From assembly GCF_002920615.1 (NCBI RefSeq), contig NZ_PQSU01000004.1, positions 124,001 to 188,000 of the forward strand: a DNA stretch of 64,000 nt, written 5' to 3'. Under the pieces are notes generated by a model. That model searched no databases. It was not told the DNA's origin and saw only the letters and a program-made list of their open reading frames with translations. Within the stretch, counting starts at the first letter, position 1, and each line of letters opens with the position of its first letter. This stretch comes from Streptomyces sp. Ru62 (GTDB lineage: Bacteria > Actinomycetota > Actinomycetes > Streptomycetales > Streptomycetaceae). This document shows positions 49,409 through 58,420 of the stretch, in pieces. The translations under genes were made by a program, and so were the position numbers.

Positions 49409-49479
49409 CCACCCGGCACCACCCCCCACCGCCGGGCCGGCCACCACCGGCCCGGCCCCGACAGCCAGATGGGAAAGCC

Positions 49480-51393
49480 GTGAACCCTGTCATTCTGACT
49501 GGTGCCGTCATGACCCACCCGCGACGCCGAGCGGCGGCCGAGGCCATCGCGGCGAAGGACCCGCGGGGCCGCGTCCGTGTCGTCACCGACCCGGACCCCT
49601 CCGGCCCGCCCACCGCGCTGCGCACCGCGAACCCGTCCTGGAGCTGTGTCGGTGCGGACGCCACCCACCACGTGGTCTTCCAGGACGACGTCCTCGTCGC
49701 CGAGGATTTCTTCCCCTGCGCCGAAAAGGTCGCCGCCGCCGTTCCCGGTGAGGCCGTCGCCTTTTACGAGGGCTGGGAAGGCAGAAACAGCGGTGTCGTA
49801 CGGCTCGGCGCCCTCACGGGTGCGCAGTGGGCCTATGCCATCGACGAACACGTCCCGTCGCTGGCCCTGATGCTGCCCGCCGACGCCGCCCGCGGATACG
49901 AGCGATTCGCGGCGGAACACGGCAATGGCTGGCCGTACGACGTGGTGATCCAGCGGTACCTCAAGGCGCTGGACATTCCGGTGCGGATCGCCGTGCCCAG
50001 TACGGTCGACCACGACGACGTGCCGAGCATCGCCGGAAACAGCACTCATGGATGGCGCCGCGCCACATTCTTCACCGACCGGGCCGCGTTTTCCTCCGAC
50101 GTGAACAACGCGTGCGCCGTATTCTCCGTGGTGCCCTTCTACCAGTACGGCGAGTCGAAATGCGCGGTACGGCAGGAGGACGGCTGGGAATACCTCGACA
50201 CCGACCGCCATCTGCGGCGCGTCGGCCTGCTCGACCGGTGCGAGGACACCCTCGCCGCGGCGGACCGGCCCGACCTGCCCGACACCGTGTGCCGGCAGGT
50301 GTGGCTCACGGCCTTCGCCACCGGTGTCGCCGTCGCCGGCCTGACGGACCGTGACCCGGAGCCCGCCGTGGCGGCGGCGGTGATGGAGTCCCTGGGCCCC
50401 GGCGGCCTGTGCGAGGAGTACACCGGCGCCGAACTCGTACCGATGATCCCGCTCGTGCGCGACCTCGCCCTGGCCGCCCTCGACGCGGGCCGGGCCGCGC
50501 ACCGCGCCACCGCCGGCACCCCCCGCCCCGCACCCGCGCCCGGCGTCGTCGTCACCGGCGGCGACCCCGCCTTCGGCGCCCAGCTCGCGCGGCTGCTGAC
50601 CGACGCGGGCCGCACCGCCGTACACGCCGAGCGGCTCGACCCGGCCACGCACGCGGTGCCCGAGGCACCGGACGCCGTGATCCACCTCGGCACCCCGCAC
50701 GACACCGGGTATCCGCTCGCGGACCTGCTCGCCGACACCGAGAAGCTCGGCGCGCGGCGGCTGGTGCACGCGAGTTCGGCCGCCGTCTACCGGGGCGGCG
50801 CCGCCGAGGACCGCACCGAGGACTCCGTGCGCGAACGGCCCGGGGACGCCGAGGCCCGGCTGTGGTGGGACGCGGAGGAGCAGTGCCGGGCCTGGGGCCG
50901 GCAGACCGGCACGCCCGTGCAGATCGTGCGGTTCGCGGAGCCGGTGGGCCCGCACGCCCCGCTGGACGGGGTCCTCGCCGGCTGGATGCTGCGGGCCTGG
51001 ACCCGGCGCCCCATGACCCTGGTCGAGGGCCGCCGGCACCAGATCGTGGACTACCGCGACATGGCGGACGCGCTCGCCGCGCTGCTCGCCCGCCCGGCCG
51101 GACCCGAGGTCTGCAACATCGCCTCCGCCGGCTACGACGAGACCGCCTTCGCCGAACTGGTCACCCGGACGGCCCGCCGCACCCCCTGGGAGCGGGCCGA
51201 CGCGCCCGGACCGCACACCCCCCTCATGTCCACCGCCCTGATCACCGCCGAAACCGGCTGGCGGCCCGCGGCACCGGTGCACAATGGCGCCCGGGCGCAG
51301 GCACAGTGGCTGGCCTGCGACACCCATGACGACCTCGTCGGGCTCTGGCGGACCCCGGACCCCGGCGACGACACCGGCGTACGGCGGGCCTGA
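49480..51393 (+). CDS. Fusion: glycosyltransferase domain plus epimerase-like SDR domain
   Basis: The 637-aa protein has two parts. Residues 1 to about 200 look like a GT-A glycosyltransferase: VILTGAVMTHPRRRAAAEAI, THHVVFQDDVLVAEDFFP with a DD metal motif, and PSTVDHDDVPSIAGNSTHGW near the domain end. A helical linker follows. Residues about 345-637 form an extended-SDR Rossmann domain: GVVVTGGDPAFGAQLARLL, VIHLGTP, RRLVHASSAAVYRGG. The usual catalytic YxxxK is absent (RLWWDAEEQCRAWG), so the SDR part may bind but not epimerise. GTG at 49480 has GGGAAAG upstream; it follows the dioxygenase by 71 bases. Confidence 0.65.
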   Translation: MNPVILTGAVMTHPRRRAAAEAIAAKDPRGRVRVVTDPDPSGPPTALRTANPSWSCVGADATHHVVFQDDVLVAEDFFPCAEKVAAAVPGEAVAFYEGWEGRNSGVVRLGALTGAQWAYAIDEHVPSLALMLPADAARGYERFAAEHGNGWPYDVVIQRYLKALDIPVRIAVPSTVDHDDVPSIAGNSTHGWRRATFFTDRAAFSSDVNNACAVFSVVPFYQYGESKCAVRQEDGWEYLDTDRHLRRVGLLDRCEDTLAAADRPDLPDTVCRQVWLTAFATGVAVAGLTDRDPEPAVAAAVMESLGPGGLCEEYTGAELVPMIPLVRDLALAALDAGRAAHRATAGTPRPAPAPGVVVTGGDPAFGAQLARLLTDAGRTAVHAERLDPATHAVPEAPDAVIHLGTPHDTGYPLADLLADTEKLGARRLVHASSAAVYRGGAAEDRTEDSVRERPGDAEARLWWDAEEQCRAWGRQTGTPVQIVRFAEPVGPHAPLDGVLAGWMLRAWTRRPMTLVEGRRHQIVDYRDMADALAALLARPAGPEVCNIASAGYDETAFAELVTRTARRTPWERADAPGPHTPLMSTALITAETGWRPAAPVHNGARAQAQWLACDTHDDLVGLWRTPDPGDDTGVRRA

Positions 51394-51395
51394 CG

Positions 51396-52802
51396 ATGAC
51401 GGAGAAGGCGGAGAAGCGGGCGGCGCCCGAGACGGGCGGCGGCACGGGGGACGGGATCTTCTCGCCGACGTACCTGGCCGCCACCCTGACGTTCGCCGTG
51501 GTGATGTTCCTGACCGGGTTCGCCGCGCTCGCCGTGGTGCCCACCCTGCCGACCGCGGCCCGGGAACTGGACGGCGTGTCCCTGTTCCCGGTCGTGGCGG
51601 GCTGCTTCGTCGCCGCCAGCCTGTTCGGCGGGGTGCTCGGCGGGCACTGGGCCGACCGGGCGGGCGCCCGGCGGCCCCTGGCGCTCGGCATGGTCCTGTC
51701 GGTGCTCACGCTGCTGGTGTCCGCGTCCAGCGTGTCCGTCTGGCAGCTCGCCGCCGGCCGGTTCGTGGACGGCCTGGCCGCCGGCATGGTCGCGGTGTCG
51801 GTGACCACCGCCATCGGCCAGGCCTACCCCGAGCGGCTGCGGCCCCGGATGCTCGCCATGATGAGCGCCAGCTGGGTCATCCCGTCGCTGCTCGGGCCGC
51901 CGCTCGCCGGTGTGGTCGTCCAGTGGTGGTCCTGGCGCGCGGTCTTCTACGGCCTGGCCGCCCTGACGGCGCTGCCCGCCGTCGCCCTCGTCGTCGTCCT
52001 GCGCAGACCCGTGGACGGCGACGCGGCCGGCGTACCCCCCGCCGCGGAACGGGCCGCCCGCCCCCCGCTGCTGGTCGCGGCCATGCTCAGCCTCGGCGCG
52101 GCGCTCGGCCAGTACGGCGTCTCCGACTGGGACCCGCGCCACCTCGCATTCGTCGCCGCCGGCCTCGTCCTCCTCGTCGTCTTCGCCCCGAGGCTCCTGC
52201 CGCGCGGGACCTGGCGCAGCGCCCGGGGCCTGCCGACCGCGGTGCTGCTGCGCGGCCTGACCTCCGGCACGTACTTCACCATCGAGGCGCTGGTGCCACT
52301 GATGCTGATCACCGAACGGCGGGTCGACGCCGTCGTGGTCGGCGTGGCCTTCACCGCCTCCGCGGTGCTGTGGGCCGGCGCCTCCTGGGTGCAGGGCAAG
52401 GCGCTCCAGCACGTGGCCCGGCACCGCCTCGTCACCGTGGGCGCTCTCGTCATGACCGCCTCCGCGGCCCTCGCCGTGGCCGGCTGCTCCGGCGGACTGC
52501 CCGCCGTCACGGCAGCCGCCGCGATGCCGCTGTCCGCCATCGGCATGGGACTGCTCGACCCCTGCGTCACCGTGCTCTCCCTGAAGCACAGCGAGCCGCA
52601 CCGGCAGGGCCACACCACCAGCGCCATGCAGACCAACATGAACCTCGGCCAGGTCGTCGTCCTGGCCCTGGCCTCCGGAGTCCTCAACGCCTGCCTGGCC
52701 GCCGGCGCCGGCCCGCTCGACGGCTACCGCGTGGCGTTCGCGCTGCTGCTCCTGCCGACCCTGCTGGTCGCCCTGCTCGCCGTCCGCGCCCGCGGCGACT
52801 GA
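51396..52802 (+). CDS. MFS transporter
   Basis: The 468-aa protein has about 12 or more helices. GHWADRAGARRPLALG (about 86-101) is MFS motif A, SWVIPSLLGPPLAGVVVQWW (about 153-172) fits motif C of exporters, and the middle loop is short. Its ATG lies two bases after the previous stop, so it is in the same operon. Export of the cluster product is likely. A polypyrimidine tract separates it from the next gene. Confidence 0.85.
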   Translation: MTEKAEKRAAPETGGGTGDGIFSPTYLAATLTFAVVMFLTGFAALAVVPTLPTAARELDGVSLFPVVAGCFVAASLFGGVLGGHWADRAGARRPLALGMVLSVLTLLVSASSVSVWQLAAGRFVDGLAAGMVAVSVTTAIGQAYPERLRPRMLAMMSASWVIPSLLGPPLAGVVVQWWSWRAVFYGLAALTALPAVALVVVLRRPVDGDAAGVPPAAERAARPPLLVAAMLSLGAALGQYGVSDWDPRHLAFVAAGLVLLVVFAPRLLPRGTWRSARGLPTAVLLRGLTSGTYFTIEALVPLMLITERRVDAVVVGVAFTASAVLWAGASWVQGKALQHVARHRLVTVGALVMTASAALAVAGCSGGLPAVTAAAAMPLSAIGMGLLDPCVTVLSLKHSEPHRQGHTTSAMQTNMNLGQVVVLALASGVLNACLAAGAGPLDGYRVAFALLLLPTLLVALLAVRARGD

Positions 52803-52857
52803 CCTCCCTCCCCCTCCCTCCTTTCTCTCTCCTCTTTCCGCACCCTCCCCTCCGAAA
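52803..52857 (+). other. 55-base polypyrimidine tract
   Basis: From the MFS stop almost every base is C or T (CCTCCCTCCCCCTCCCTCCT and onwards), broken by two purines near the end, up to the GAAAGGGA ribosome-binding site of the dehydrogenase. Long homopyrimidine runs can form triplexes or act as rho-like or binding sites; its role is unknown. Confidence 0.6.
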
Positions 52858-52866
52858 GGGACCGTT

Positions 52867-54126
52867 GTGCGCAGTGACCTTGTCGTCATAGGACTCGGAT
52901 ACGTGGGCCTGCCCCTCGCGGTGGAAGCCACCCGCTCCGGGATGACCGTCGTCGGCCTCGACAGGAACCCCGAGGTCGTCACCCGGCTCAACGCCGGTGT
53001 CTCGCACGTCGACGACATCGACGACGCCACCGTCGCCCAAGTCCGCGCCCAGGGCTTCACCGCGACCACCGACGAGAGCGCCGTCGCCGGGACGGACACC
53101 GTCGTGATCTGCGTCCCCACCCCGCTGTCCGCGCACGGCGGACCCGACCTGACCATGGTCGAGAGCGCCTGCGCGGCGATCAGCCGCCACCTGCGGCCCG
53201 GGACCCTGGTCGTCCTGGAGTCGACCACCTACCCCGGCACCACCGACGAGGTCGTCCGGCCCCTCCTCGAACGCTCCGGACTCACCGCCGGCCGCGACTT
53301 CCACCTCGCCTTCTCACCGGAACGCGTCGACCCCGGCAACCAGGTCTACGGCATCCGCAACACCCCCAAGGTCGTCGGCGGCCACACCCCCGGCTGCGCG
53401 ACCGCCGCCGCGGCCTTCTACGGCAAGATCGTCGACACCGTCGTCCAGGCCACCGGCACCCGTGAGGCCGAGATGGCCAAGCTCATCGAGAACACCTACC
53501 GGCACGTCAACATCGCGTTGGTCAACGAGATGGCCATCTTCTGCAACGAACTCGGCATCGACCTGTGGGACGCCATCTCCTGCGCCGCCACCAAGCCCTT
53601 CGGCTACCAGGCGTTCCGGCCCGGCCCCGGCGTCGGCGGCCACTGCATCCCGATCGACCCCAACTACCTCGCCCACAAGGTCCGCACCCTCGGCTACCCC
53701 TTCCGCATGGTCGAACTGGCCCAGGAGATCAACACACGCATGCCGCGCTACGTCGTGGAACGCGCCCAGCACCTCCTGGACCGGGCCGGCAAGACCCTCG
53801 GCGGCGCCCGCGTCCTGCTGCTCGGCGTCACCTACAAGGCGGACATCGCCGACCAGCGCGAGACCTCCGCCCGCGACGTCGTCAAACGGCTCCGGGCCCG
53901 CGGCGCCGACGTCTCCTACCACGACCCGTACGTCCCCGAGTGGTCCGTCGACGGCACGGCCGTCCCGTCCGCCGCCGACCTGCCCGCCGCCCTGGAGACC
54001 GCCGACCTCGCCATCCTCCTCCAGCGGCACCGGGCGTTCGACCTGGACGAGATCCAGCGGCGCGCCCCGCTGCTCCTCGACACCCGCGGTGCCGCACGCC
54101 CGCAGCCGCACGTCGAACGCCTCTGA
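52867..54126 (+). CDS. Nucleotide-sugar dehydrogenase, UDP-HexNAc type
   Basis: The 419-aa enzyme begins DLVVIGLGYVGLPLAVEATR (NAD-binding), has VPTPLSAHGGPDLTMV and FSPERVDPGN, and carries the catalytic Cys in GPGVGGHCIPIDPNYL. LLLGVTYKADIADQRET is in the C-terminal UDP-binding domain. The FSPERVDPG and GHCIPIDP forms resemble WbpA/WbpO/WecC-type dehydrogenases that oxidise UDP-GlcNAc, UDP-GalNAc or UDP-ManNAc to the uronic acid, more than UDP-glucose dehydrogenases. Substrate is inferred. It is the fourth gene of the run. Confidence 0.88.
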   Translation: MRSDLVVIGLGYVGLPLAVEATRSGMTVVGLDRNPEVVTRLNAGVSHVDDIDDATVAQVRAQGFTATTDESAVAGTDTVVICVPTPLSAHGGPDLTMVESACAAISRHLRPGTLVVLESTTYPGTTDEVVRPLLERSGLTAGRDFHLAFSPERVDPGNQVYGIRNTPKVVGGHTPGCATAAAAFYGKIVDTVVQATGTREAEMAKLIENTYRHVNIALVNEMAIFCNELGIDLWDAISCAATKPFGYQAFRPGPGVGGHCIPIDPNYLAHKVRTLGYPFRMVELAQEINTRMPRYVVERAQHLLDRAGKTLGGARVLLLGVTYKADIADQRETSARDVVKRLRARGADVSYHDPYVPEWSVDGTAVPSAADLPAALETADLAILLQRHRAFDLDEIQRRAPLLLDTRGAARPQPHVERL

Positions 54127-54172
54127 CCGGCAGCCCCGCCCCCTCCCCTTCTCACACCTCAGGAGTGCTCCC

Positions 54173-56008
54173 ATGTGCGGAATCGCCGGATGGGTCGACT
54201 ACGCCCGCCCCGTCGACCACGACATCGCGCGCGCCATGACGGACACGATGGCCCGGCGCGGGCCCGACGCGGAAGGGCTCTGGACCGACGACCACGTCGC
54301 CCTCGGCCACCGGCGGCTGTCCGTCATCGACCTCGAAGGCGGCTGCCAGCCGATGGCCGTCGACGAGGGCCCCGGCGCCCGCGCCACGCTCACCTACAGC
54401 GGCGAGACGTACAACTTCCAGGAACTGCGCACCCGGCTCACCGGCCTCGGCCACCACTTCACCACCCGCAGCGACACCGAGGTCGTCCTGCGCGCCTACC
54501 TGGAGTGGGGCCCGGGGTTCGTCGACCGGCTCGAAGGCATCTACGCCTTCGCGATCTGGGACCGCGACCGCGACGAACTCCTGCTCGTCCGCGACCGCAT
54601 GGGCGTCAAACCCCTCTACTACGCGCCGACCCCGACGGGCGTCCTGTTCGGCTCCGAACCCAAGGCGATCCTCGCCCACCCCGCGTTCCGGGCCGTGCTC
54701 GACGCCGACGGCCTGCGGGACATCCTCTCCGTCGCCAAGGTGCCCGGACACGCGATCTTCCGCGGCATGCGCGAGGTCCCGGCCGGCTGCCTGGTCCGGG
54801 TGAACCGCACCGGCCTCACCGAGGAACGCTACTGGCAGCTCCGGGTCGCCGAGCACACCGACTCCCTCGACGACACCATCCGCACCGTGCGCGAACTCCT
54901 CGCGTCCACCGTGGAGGAGCAGATGGTCTCCGACGTACCGCTGTGCACCCTGCTGTCCGGCGGCCTCGACTCCAGCTCGCTCACCGCGCTCGCCGCGCAC
55001 ACCACCCGCGCCAAGGGGCTCGGCCGCATCCGGTCCTGCTCGGTCAGCGACCCCGACCTCGACGGCACCGCCGGCCCCGACGCCAACGAGGACCACGTCT
55101 ACGCCCGGCTGCTCGCCGAACACGTCGGCTCCGACCACAGCGAACTCCCGCTCAAGGCCCCCGACCTGCTCGACCCGGCACTGCGCGCCTCCGTCCTGCG
55201 CGCCTACGACCTGCCTCTCGCCAAGGGCGACGAACACGCCTCCCTGCACCTGCTGTTCAGCATCGTCCGGCAGCACTCCACCGTCGCCCTGTCCGGCGAG
55301 TGCGGCGACGAGGTGTTCGGCGGCTACCGCTGGCAGCGCGACCCCGACGCCGTCTTCTCCACCACGTTCCCCTGGGTCCACGAAGGACGCCACAACTACC
55401 GGGGCAACGACGTCGTCTTCACCCGCGACCTGCTCGCCAAGCTCGACCTGGACACCTACGAACGCGACTGCCACAGCACCGCCGTCGCCGAGATCGACGC
55501 CCGCCGGCACCTGGACGACCCCGCCGAGGCCCGTTACCGCGAAGTCACCTACCTCGCCCTCACCCGCCACGCCCAGGTCCTCTTCGACCGCAAGGACCGC
55601 ATGAGCATGGCCTGCGGACTGGAGGTCCGCGTGCCCTTCGCCGACCACCGGCTGGTCGAGTACACCTTCAACGTGCCCTGGGCGATGAAGAGTTTCGACG
55701 GCCGGGAGAAGAGCCTGCTGCGCGCGGCCATGAAGGACCTGCTGCCCACGGCCGTCGCCCAGCGGGTCAAGACGCCCTACCCCTCCATCCGGGCCGAGGC
55801 CTACGACCGGACCCTGCGCGAGCGCCTCGCCGACCTCGTCCGCACCGGCACCGGCCCGCTCGACCCCTTCTTCTCGCCCGGCCTCAGGACACGGGTACGG
55901 CAGGACGGAGCCGCGGCGCTGGAGCAGGGCATGAGCCGGGCCGCCCTGGAGACCACCCTCCAACTGGACGCGTGGCTGCGGGCGTACGACGTGGACGTCG
56001 TGCTCTGA
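54173..56008 (+). CDS. asnB: Asparagine synthase-type amidotransferase
   Basis: The 611-aa protein has the class II glutaminase domain starting at Cys2 (MCGIAGWVD, RRGPDAEG, GHRRLSVIDL) and a synthase domain with the PP-loop LLSGGLDSSSLTALAA and SGECGDEVFGGYRW. It transfers ammonia from glutamine to an AMP-activated carboxylate. It may make asparagine, but cluster location next to a sugar-acid-forming dehydrogenase suggests amidation of a uronic acid, as in moenomycin MoeF/MoeH5. ATG at 54173 has AGGAG upstream and exposes Cys2 as required. Confidence 0.85.
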   Translation: MCGIAGWVDYARPVDHDIARAMTDTMARRGPDAEGLWTDDHVALGHRRLSVIDLEGGCQPMAVDEGPGARATLTYSGETYNFQELRTRLTGLGHHFTTRSDTEVVLRAYLEWGPGFVDRLEGIYAFAIWDRDRDELLLVRDRMGVKPLYYAPTPTGVLFGSEPKAILAHPAFRAVLDADGLRDILSVAKVPGHAIFRGMREVPAGCLVRVNRTGLTEERYWQLRVAEHTDSLDDTIRTVRELLASTVEEQMVSDVPLCTLLSGGLDSSSLTALAAHTTRAKGLGRIRSCSVSDPDLDGTAGPDANEDHVYARLLAEHVGSDHSELPLKAPDLLDPALRASVLRAYDLPLAKGDEHASLHLLFSIVRQHSTVALSGECGDEVFGGYRWQRDPDAVFSTTFPWVHEGRHNYRGNDVVFTRDLLAKLDLDTYERDCHSTAVAEIDARRHLDDPAEARYREVTYLALTRHAQVLFDRKDRMSMACGLEVRVPFADHRLVEYTFNVPWAMKSFDGREKSLLRAAMKDLLPTAVAQRVKTPYPSIRAEAYDRTLRERLADLVRTGTGPLDPFFSPGLRTRVRQDGAAALEQGMSRAALETTLQLDAWLRAYDVDVVL

Positions 56009-56074
56009 GCCGCACCGGCCGCCGGATCCGGGCCGGGCATGGACGGGCCGGGTCCGGCGGCCATACTGGACCGC

Positions 56075-57361
56075 ATGGAACGCATCGGGGGATACCTCGT
56101 CGAGCGCCGGCTCGGCGAGGGCGGCATGGGCACGGTCTATCTCGCACGGACGCGCGGCGGACGGGCCGTCGCCCTGAAGGTCGCCAAGGCCGAACTGGCC
56201 GCCGACCCGGTGTTCCGCGAGCGGTTCCGCAGCGAGGTGGAGGCGGCCCGCGCGGTCGGCGGCTTCCACACGGCACCGGTGGTGGACGCCGACGTCGACG
56301 GCGACCCGCTGTGGCTGGCCACGGCCTACATCCCCGGACCCACCCTCGCCGCCCGGCTCGCCGCCGAGGGCGCCATGGACGAGGACCGGCTGCGGTCCCT
56401 GGGCGCCGCGCTCGCCGAGGCGCTGGAGTCCATCCACTCCTGCGGCCTGGTGCACCGCGACCTCAAGCCCGGCAACATCATCATGGCCGTCGACGGGCCG
56501 CGCGTACTCGACTTCGGCATAGCCCGGGCCGTCGAGTCCACCCGCCTCACCGCCACCGGTACCGCCTTCGGCACCCCCGGCTTCCTCGCGCCCGAGCAGG
56601 CCCTCGGCCACGATGTGACCGGCGCCGCCGACGTGTTCGCCCTCGGCGCCGTGCTGGTCGCGGCGGCCGGTGGCAGCGCCTGGGGCGAGGGCACACCGAT
56701 GGGGCTGATGTACCGCTCCGTGCACGAGCCGCCCGACCTGTCCGCCGTACCCGCCGGGCTGGCGGACCTGGTCTCGGCGTGCCTGGCCAAGGAGCCCGCG
56801 GACCGGCCGACGCCCACCGAACTGCTGGACCGGCTGACGGACCCGGCGCCGGGCCCGGACCGGCCGGCGGCACCGCCGTACCCGCCCACGCTCACCGTGT
56901 CCCCGGGACCGGCCACACCGCCAACGGCGTTCACCCCGCCCCCGCCGCCCGCGACACCCCCGCAGGCCGCGGCGCCCCTGTACCAGCACCCCGTGCAGCA
57001 ACCCGTCCAGACCGCCACGCCACCGCACCTGCCCGCGCAGCCCGCCACCCCGCCAGCCCCCTACGGCTTCGGGCCGCCCATGCCCTACGGCGCCCCGGAG
57101 GCCGTGCTCGCCGACGCTCAGTCCGGCGCGGTCGTCAACGCCACCGGCGTCCTCTTCGAAGTGGCGGGGGTCACCGCGGACTTCGCCTGGTCCGAGATCG
57201 CGCACGTAGGACGCCACTGGCGCGGCAACCGCCTCACCCTCACCGTGCGGCTGTGGGACGGCGGGGTCTACACCTGCGAGCTCAACGCCCGCCGCAGGGC
57301 CCGGCTGACCGCCTGGCTCGCCCAGCTCGACCCGGTCCTCGCCCGGTACCTCACCCGCTAG
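56075..57361 (+). CDS. Ser/Thr protein kinase with C-terminal beta-rich domain
   Basis: About 428 aa. Kinase domain (1-255): IGGYLVERRLGEGGMGTVYL (Gly loop), VALKVAKAEL (Lys), LVHRDLKPGNII (catalytic loop), VLDFGIARA (DFG) and GTPGFLAPEQ. A Pro-rich linker (about 255-345) follows, then a final 75-residue beta-rich domain (GVLFEVAGVTADFAWSEIAH, WRGNRLTLTVRLWDGGVYTC) that may be PH-like. There is no membrane helix. ATG at 56075 is at the usual kinase start; CATACT nine bases upstream could serve a leaderless transcript. ATG at 56039 is also open. Confidence 0.9.
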   Translation: MERIGGYLVERRLGEGGMGTVYLARTRGGRAVALKVAKAELAADPVFRERFRSEVEAARAVGGFHTAPVVDADVDGDPLWLATAYIPGPTLAARLAAEGAMDEDRLRSLGAALAEALESIHSCGLVHRDLKPGNIIMAVDGPRVLDFGIARAVESTRLTATGTAFGTPGFLAPEQALGHDVTGAADVFALGAVLVAAAGGSAWGEGTPMGLMYRSVHEPPDLSAVPAGLADLVSACLAKEPADRPTPTELLDRLTDPAPGPDRPAAPPYPPTLTVSPGPATPPTAFTPPPPPATPPQAAAPLYQHPVQQPVQTATPPHLPAQPATPPAPYGFGPPMPYGAPEAVLADAQSGAVVNATGVLFEVAGVTADFAWSEIAHVGRHWRGNRLTLTVRLWDGGVYTCELNARRRARLTAWLAQLDPVLARYLTR

Positions 57362-57485
57362 CCGGCCCGGCCAACCACCGCCCCGCCCGGAAGACTTGGG
57401 CCGGTCCAGGCTTGAACCGGTCAGGACCTGGGCACGCACCTCCTACCGGCGTCCAGCCGGGCGTTGTCGGCAGCAGGAGGGCGTC

Positions 57486-57587
57486 ATGGACCGTCGGATC
57501 CGGGTACGTGTCAGCCGGCGGCCCGCCGCGCCGCGCGGGCAGGAGATCGACCGCAGGACCCCCTCGGGGCGCGTCCTGCCGTACTGA
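57486..57587 (+). CDS. 33-aa Arg-rich peptide
   Basis: ATG at 57486 has a strong AGGAGG five bases upstream, and the 33 codons contain ten arginines (DRRIRVRVSRRP, RRTPSGRVLPY). Its ribosome-binding site is better than most in the window. No homologue is known to me; high-GC DNA often gives Arg-rich frames, so the evidence rests on the ribosome-binding site. Confidence 0.35.
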   Translation: MDRRIRVRVSRRPAAPRGQEIDRRTPSGRVLPY

Positions 57588-57689
57588 CCGCCGTACCGAC
57601 CCGGTCCGCCGCGGCGGCCAGGGGCGTCCGCAGCGGCTCCGGCGGGGCCGGACCGTCCGGCACCGCGCTCGCCGTGACCGCCGACGCAA

Positions 57690-58015
57690 TGCCGCAGCTC
57701 GGTGTCCGTCTCCAGCAAGGTCACCCCGGACGCGTCCACGTCGGCCCCGGCCACGCCCGCCGGCAGAGCCGCCGGCGCCCTGGTGAGGGGCTGCGTACAG
57801 CCGCGGACCAGCTCACCGCGCGCGGTCAGCAGGACCCGGCAGCCCTCCGTGCCGCCGTCGACGGTCAGGGTGTCCAGCCGCCCGGTGTGCGGCGTGCGTG
57901 CGGCTGACACCATGCTCCCGTCCCGCTCCGCCGTCGGTCGTTCGCGGCTCGCCCGCCCCAGGCGCACGGACCTGCACACCATCCGGGTGAGCCAGGGCGC
58001 ATACTGGGGAGTCAT
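57690..58015 (-). pseudogene. STAS-like remnant
   Basis: The minus strand reads LDTLTVDGGTEGCRVLLTAR, GELVRGCTQPLTRAPAALP and ADVDASGVTLLETDTELRH, resembling the first half of a STAS anti-anti-sigma domain up to the phosphoserine loop (DASGVTLLET). After this the frame turns into Gly/Arg-rich noise and the C-terminal half is not found. A different reading frame there has better codon use, pointing to a frameshift. Confidence 0.4.
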
Positions 58016-58039
58016 GTACCCGTGCGGCTGGGAGACGGC

Positions 58040-58420
58040 GTGAACGCAGCTGAACCGGCGCGGCCCCGGCCGGCCGTCGTGCCGAGGCCGACGGTGCCGG
58101 CACCCGCGGCGCCACGGCTCGATGTGTCCCCGTTGACCGGGCGGACCGGGTTCCGGGCGGCGGGCGAGGTCAGCCTGCGCACGCGCGGCATCTGGGAGCG
58201 CGCGCTGGAGCGGGCCGTTCGCGAGGGCGAGGACGTGTATTACTTGGAGCTTTCCGCGCTGACCTTCGTCGACGTCGCGGGCGCCGGCGCACTGGCGGAC
58301 GCCGCCCGGAACCTCGGCGGGCAGCGGCGCCTGGTGCTGGACCGGCCCCCGGACGCCCTGCCACGGATACTGGACCTGCTGTGGCCCGGTCTGCCGGGGA
58401 TCGAGGTGCGGACGTCATGA
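58040..58420 (+). CDS. STAS-domain protein (anti-sigma factor antagonist type)
   Basis: The 126-aa protein has a Pro-rich N-terminus and a STAS fold: RLDVSPLTGRTGFRAAGEVS, VYYLELSALTFVDVAGAGAL and LPRILDLLWPG. The position usually phosphorylated (D-S-S/T-G) reads FVDVAGAGAL, so the usual Ser/Thr is Ala and it may not be switched by phosphorylation. GTG at 58040 has GGGAG five bases upstream. Its stop overlaps the start of the next gene (ATGA), so both act together. Confidence 0.78.
   Translation: MNAAEPARPRPAVVPRPTVPAPAAPRLDVSPLTGRTGFRAAGEVSLRTRGIWERALERAVREGEDVYYLELSALTFVDVAGAGALADAARNLGGQRRLVLDRPPDALPRILDLLWPGLPGIEVRTS

Larger units (their letters stand above)
57362..58039. other. Gap with a small ORF and a decayed STAS-like segment
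   Basis: This 680-base gap between the kinase and STAS genes has only a 33-aa plus-strand ORF and a minus-strand STAS-like remnant, listed separately. I see no RNA gene or other complete ORF in it. Confidence 0.6.

Noticed and set aside
56075..57361. The Ser/Thr kinase as a sixth gene of the dre-flanked cluster
   Set aside because: It has its own -10-like element, a gap after asnB, and a type found throughout Streptomyces; nothing ties it to the pathway.
54152..57439. A 1095-codon minus-strand frame over asnB and the kinase gene
   Set aside because: It spans two real plus-strand genes with clear motifs and has the Gly/Val/Ala/Asp composition of an antisense frame.
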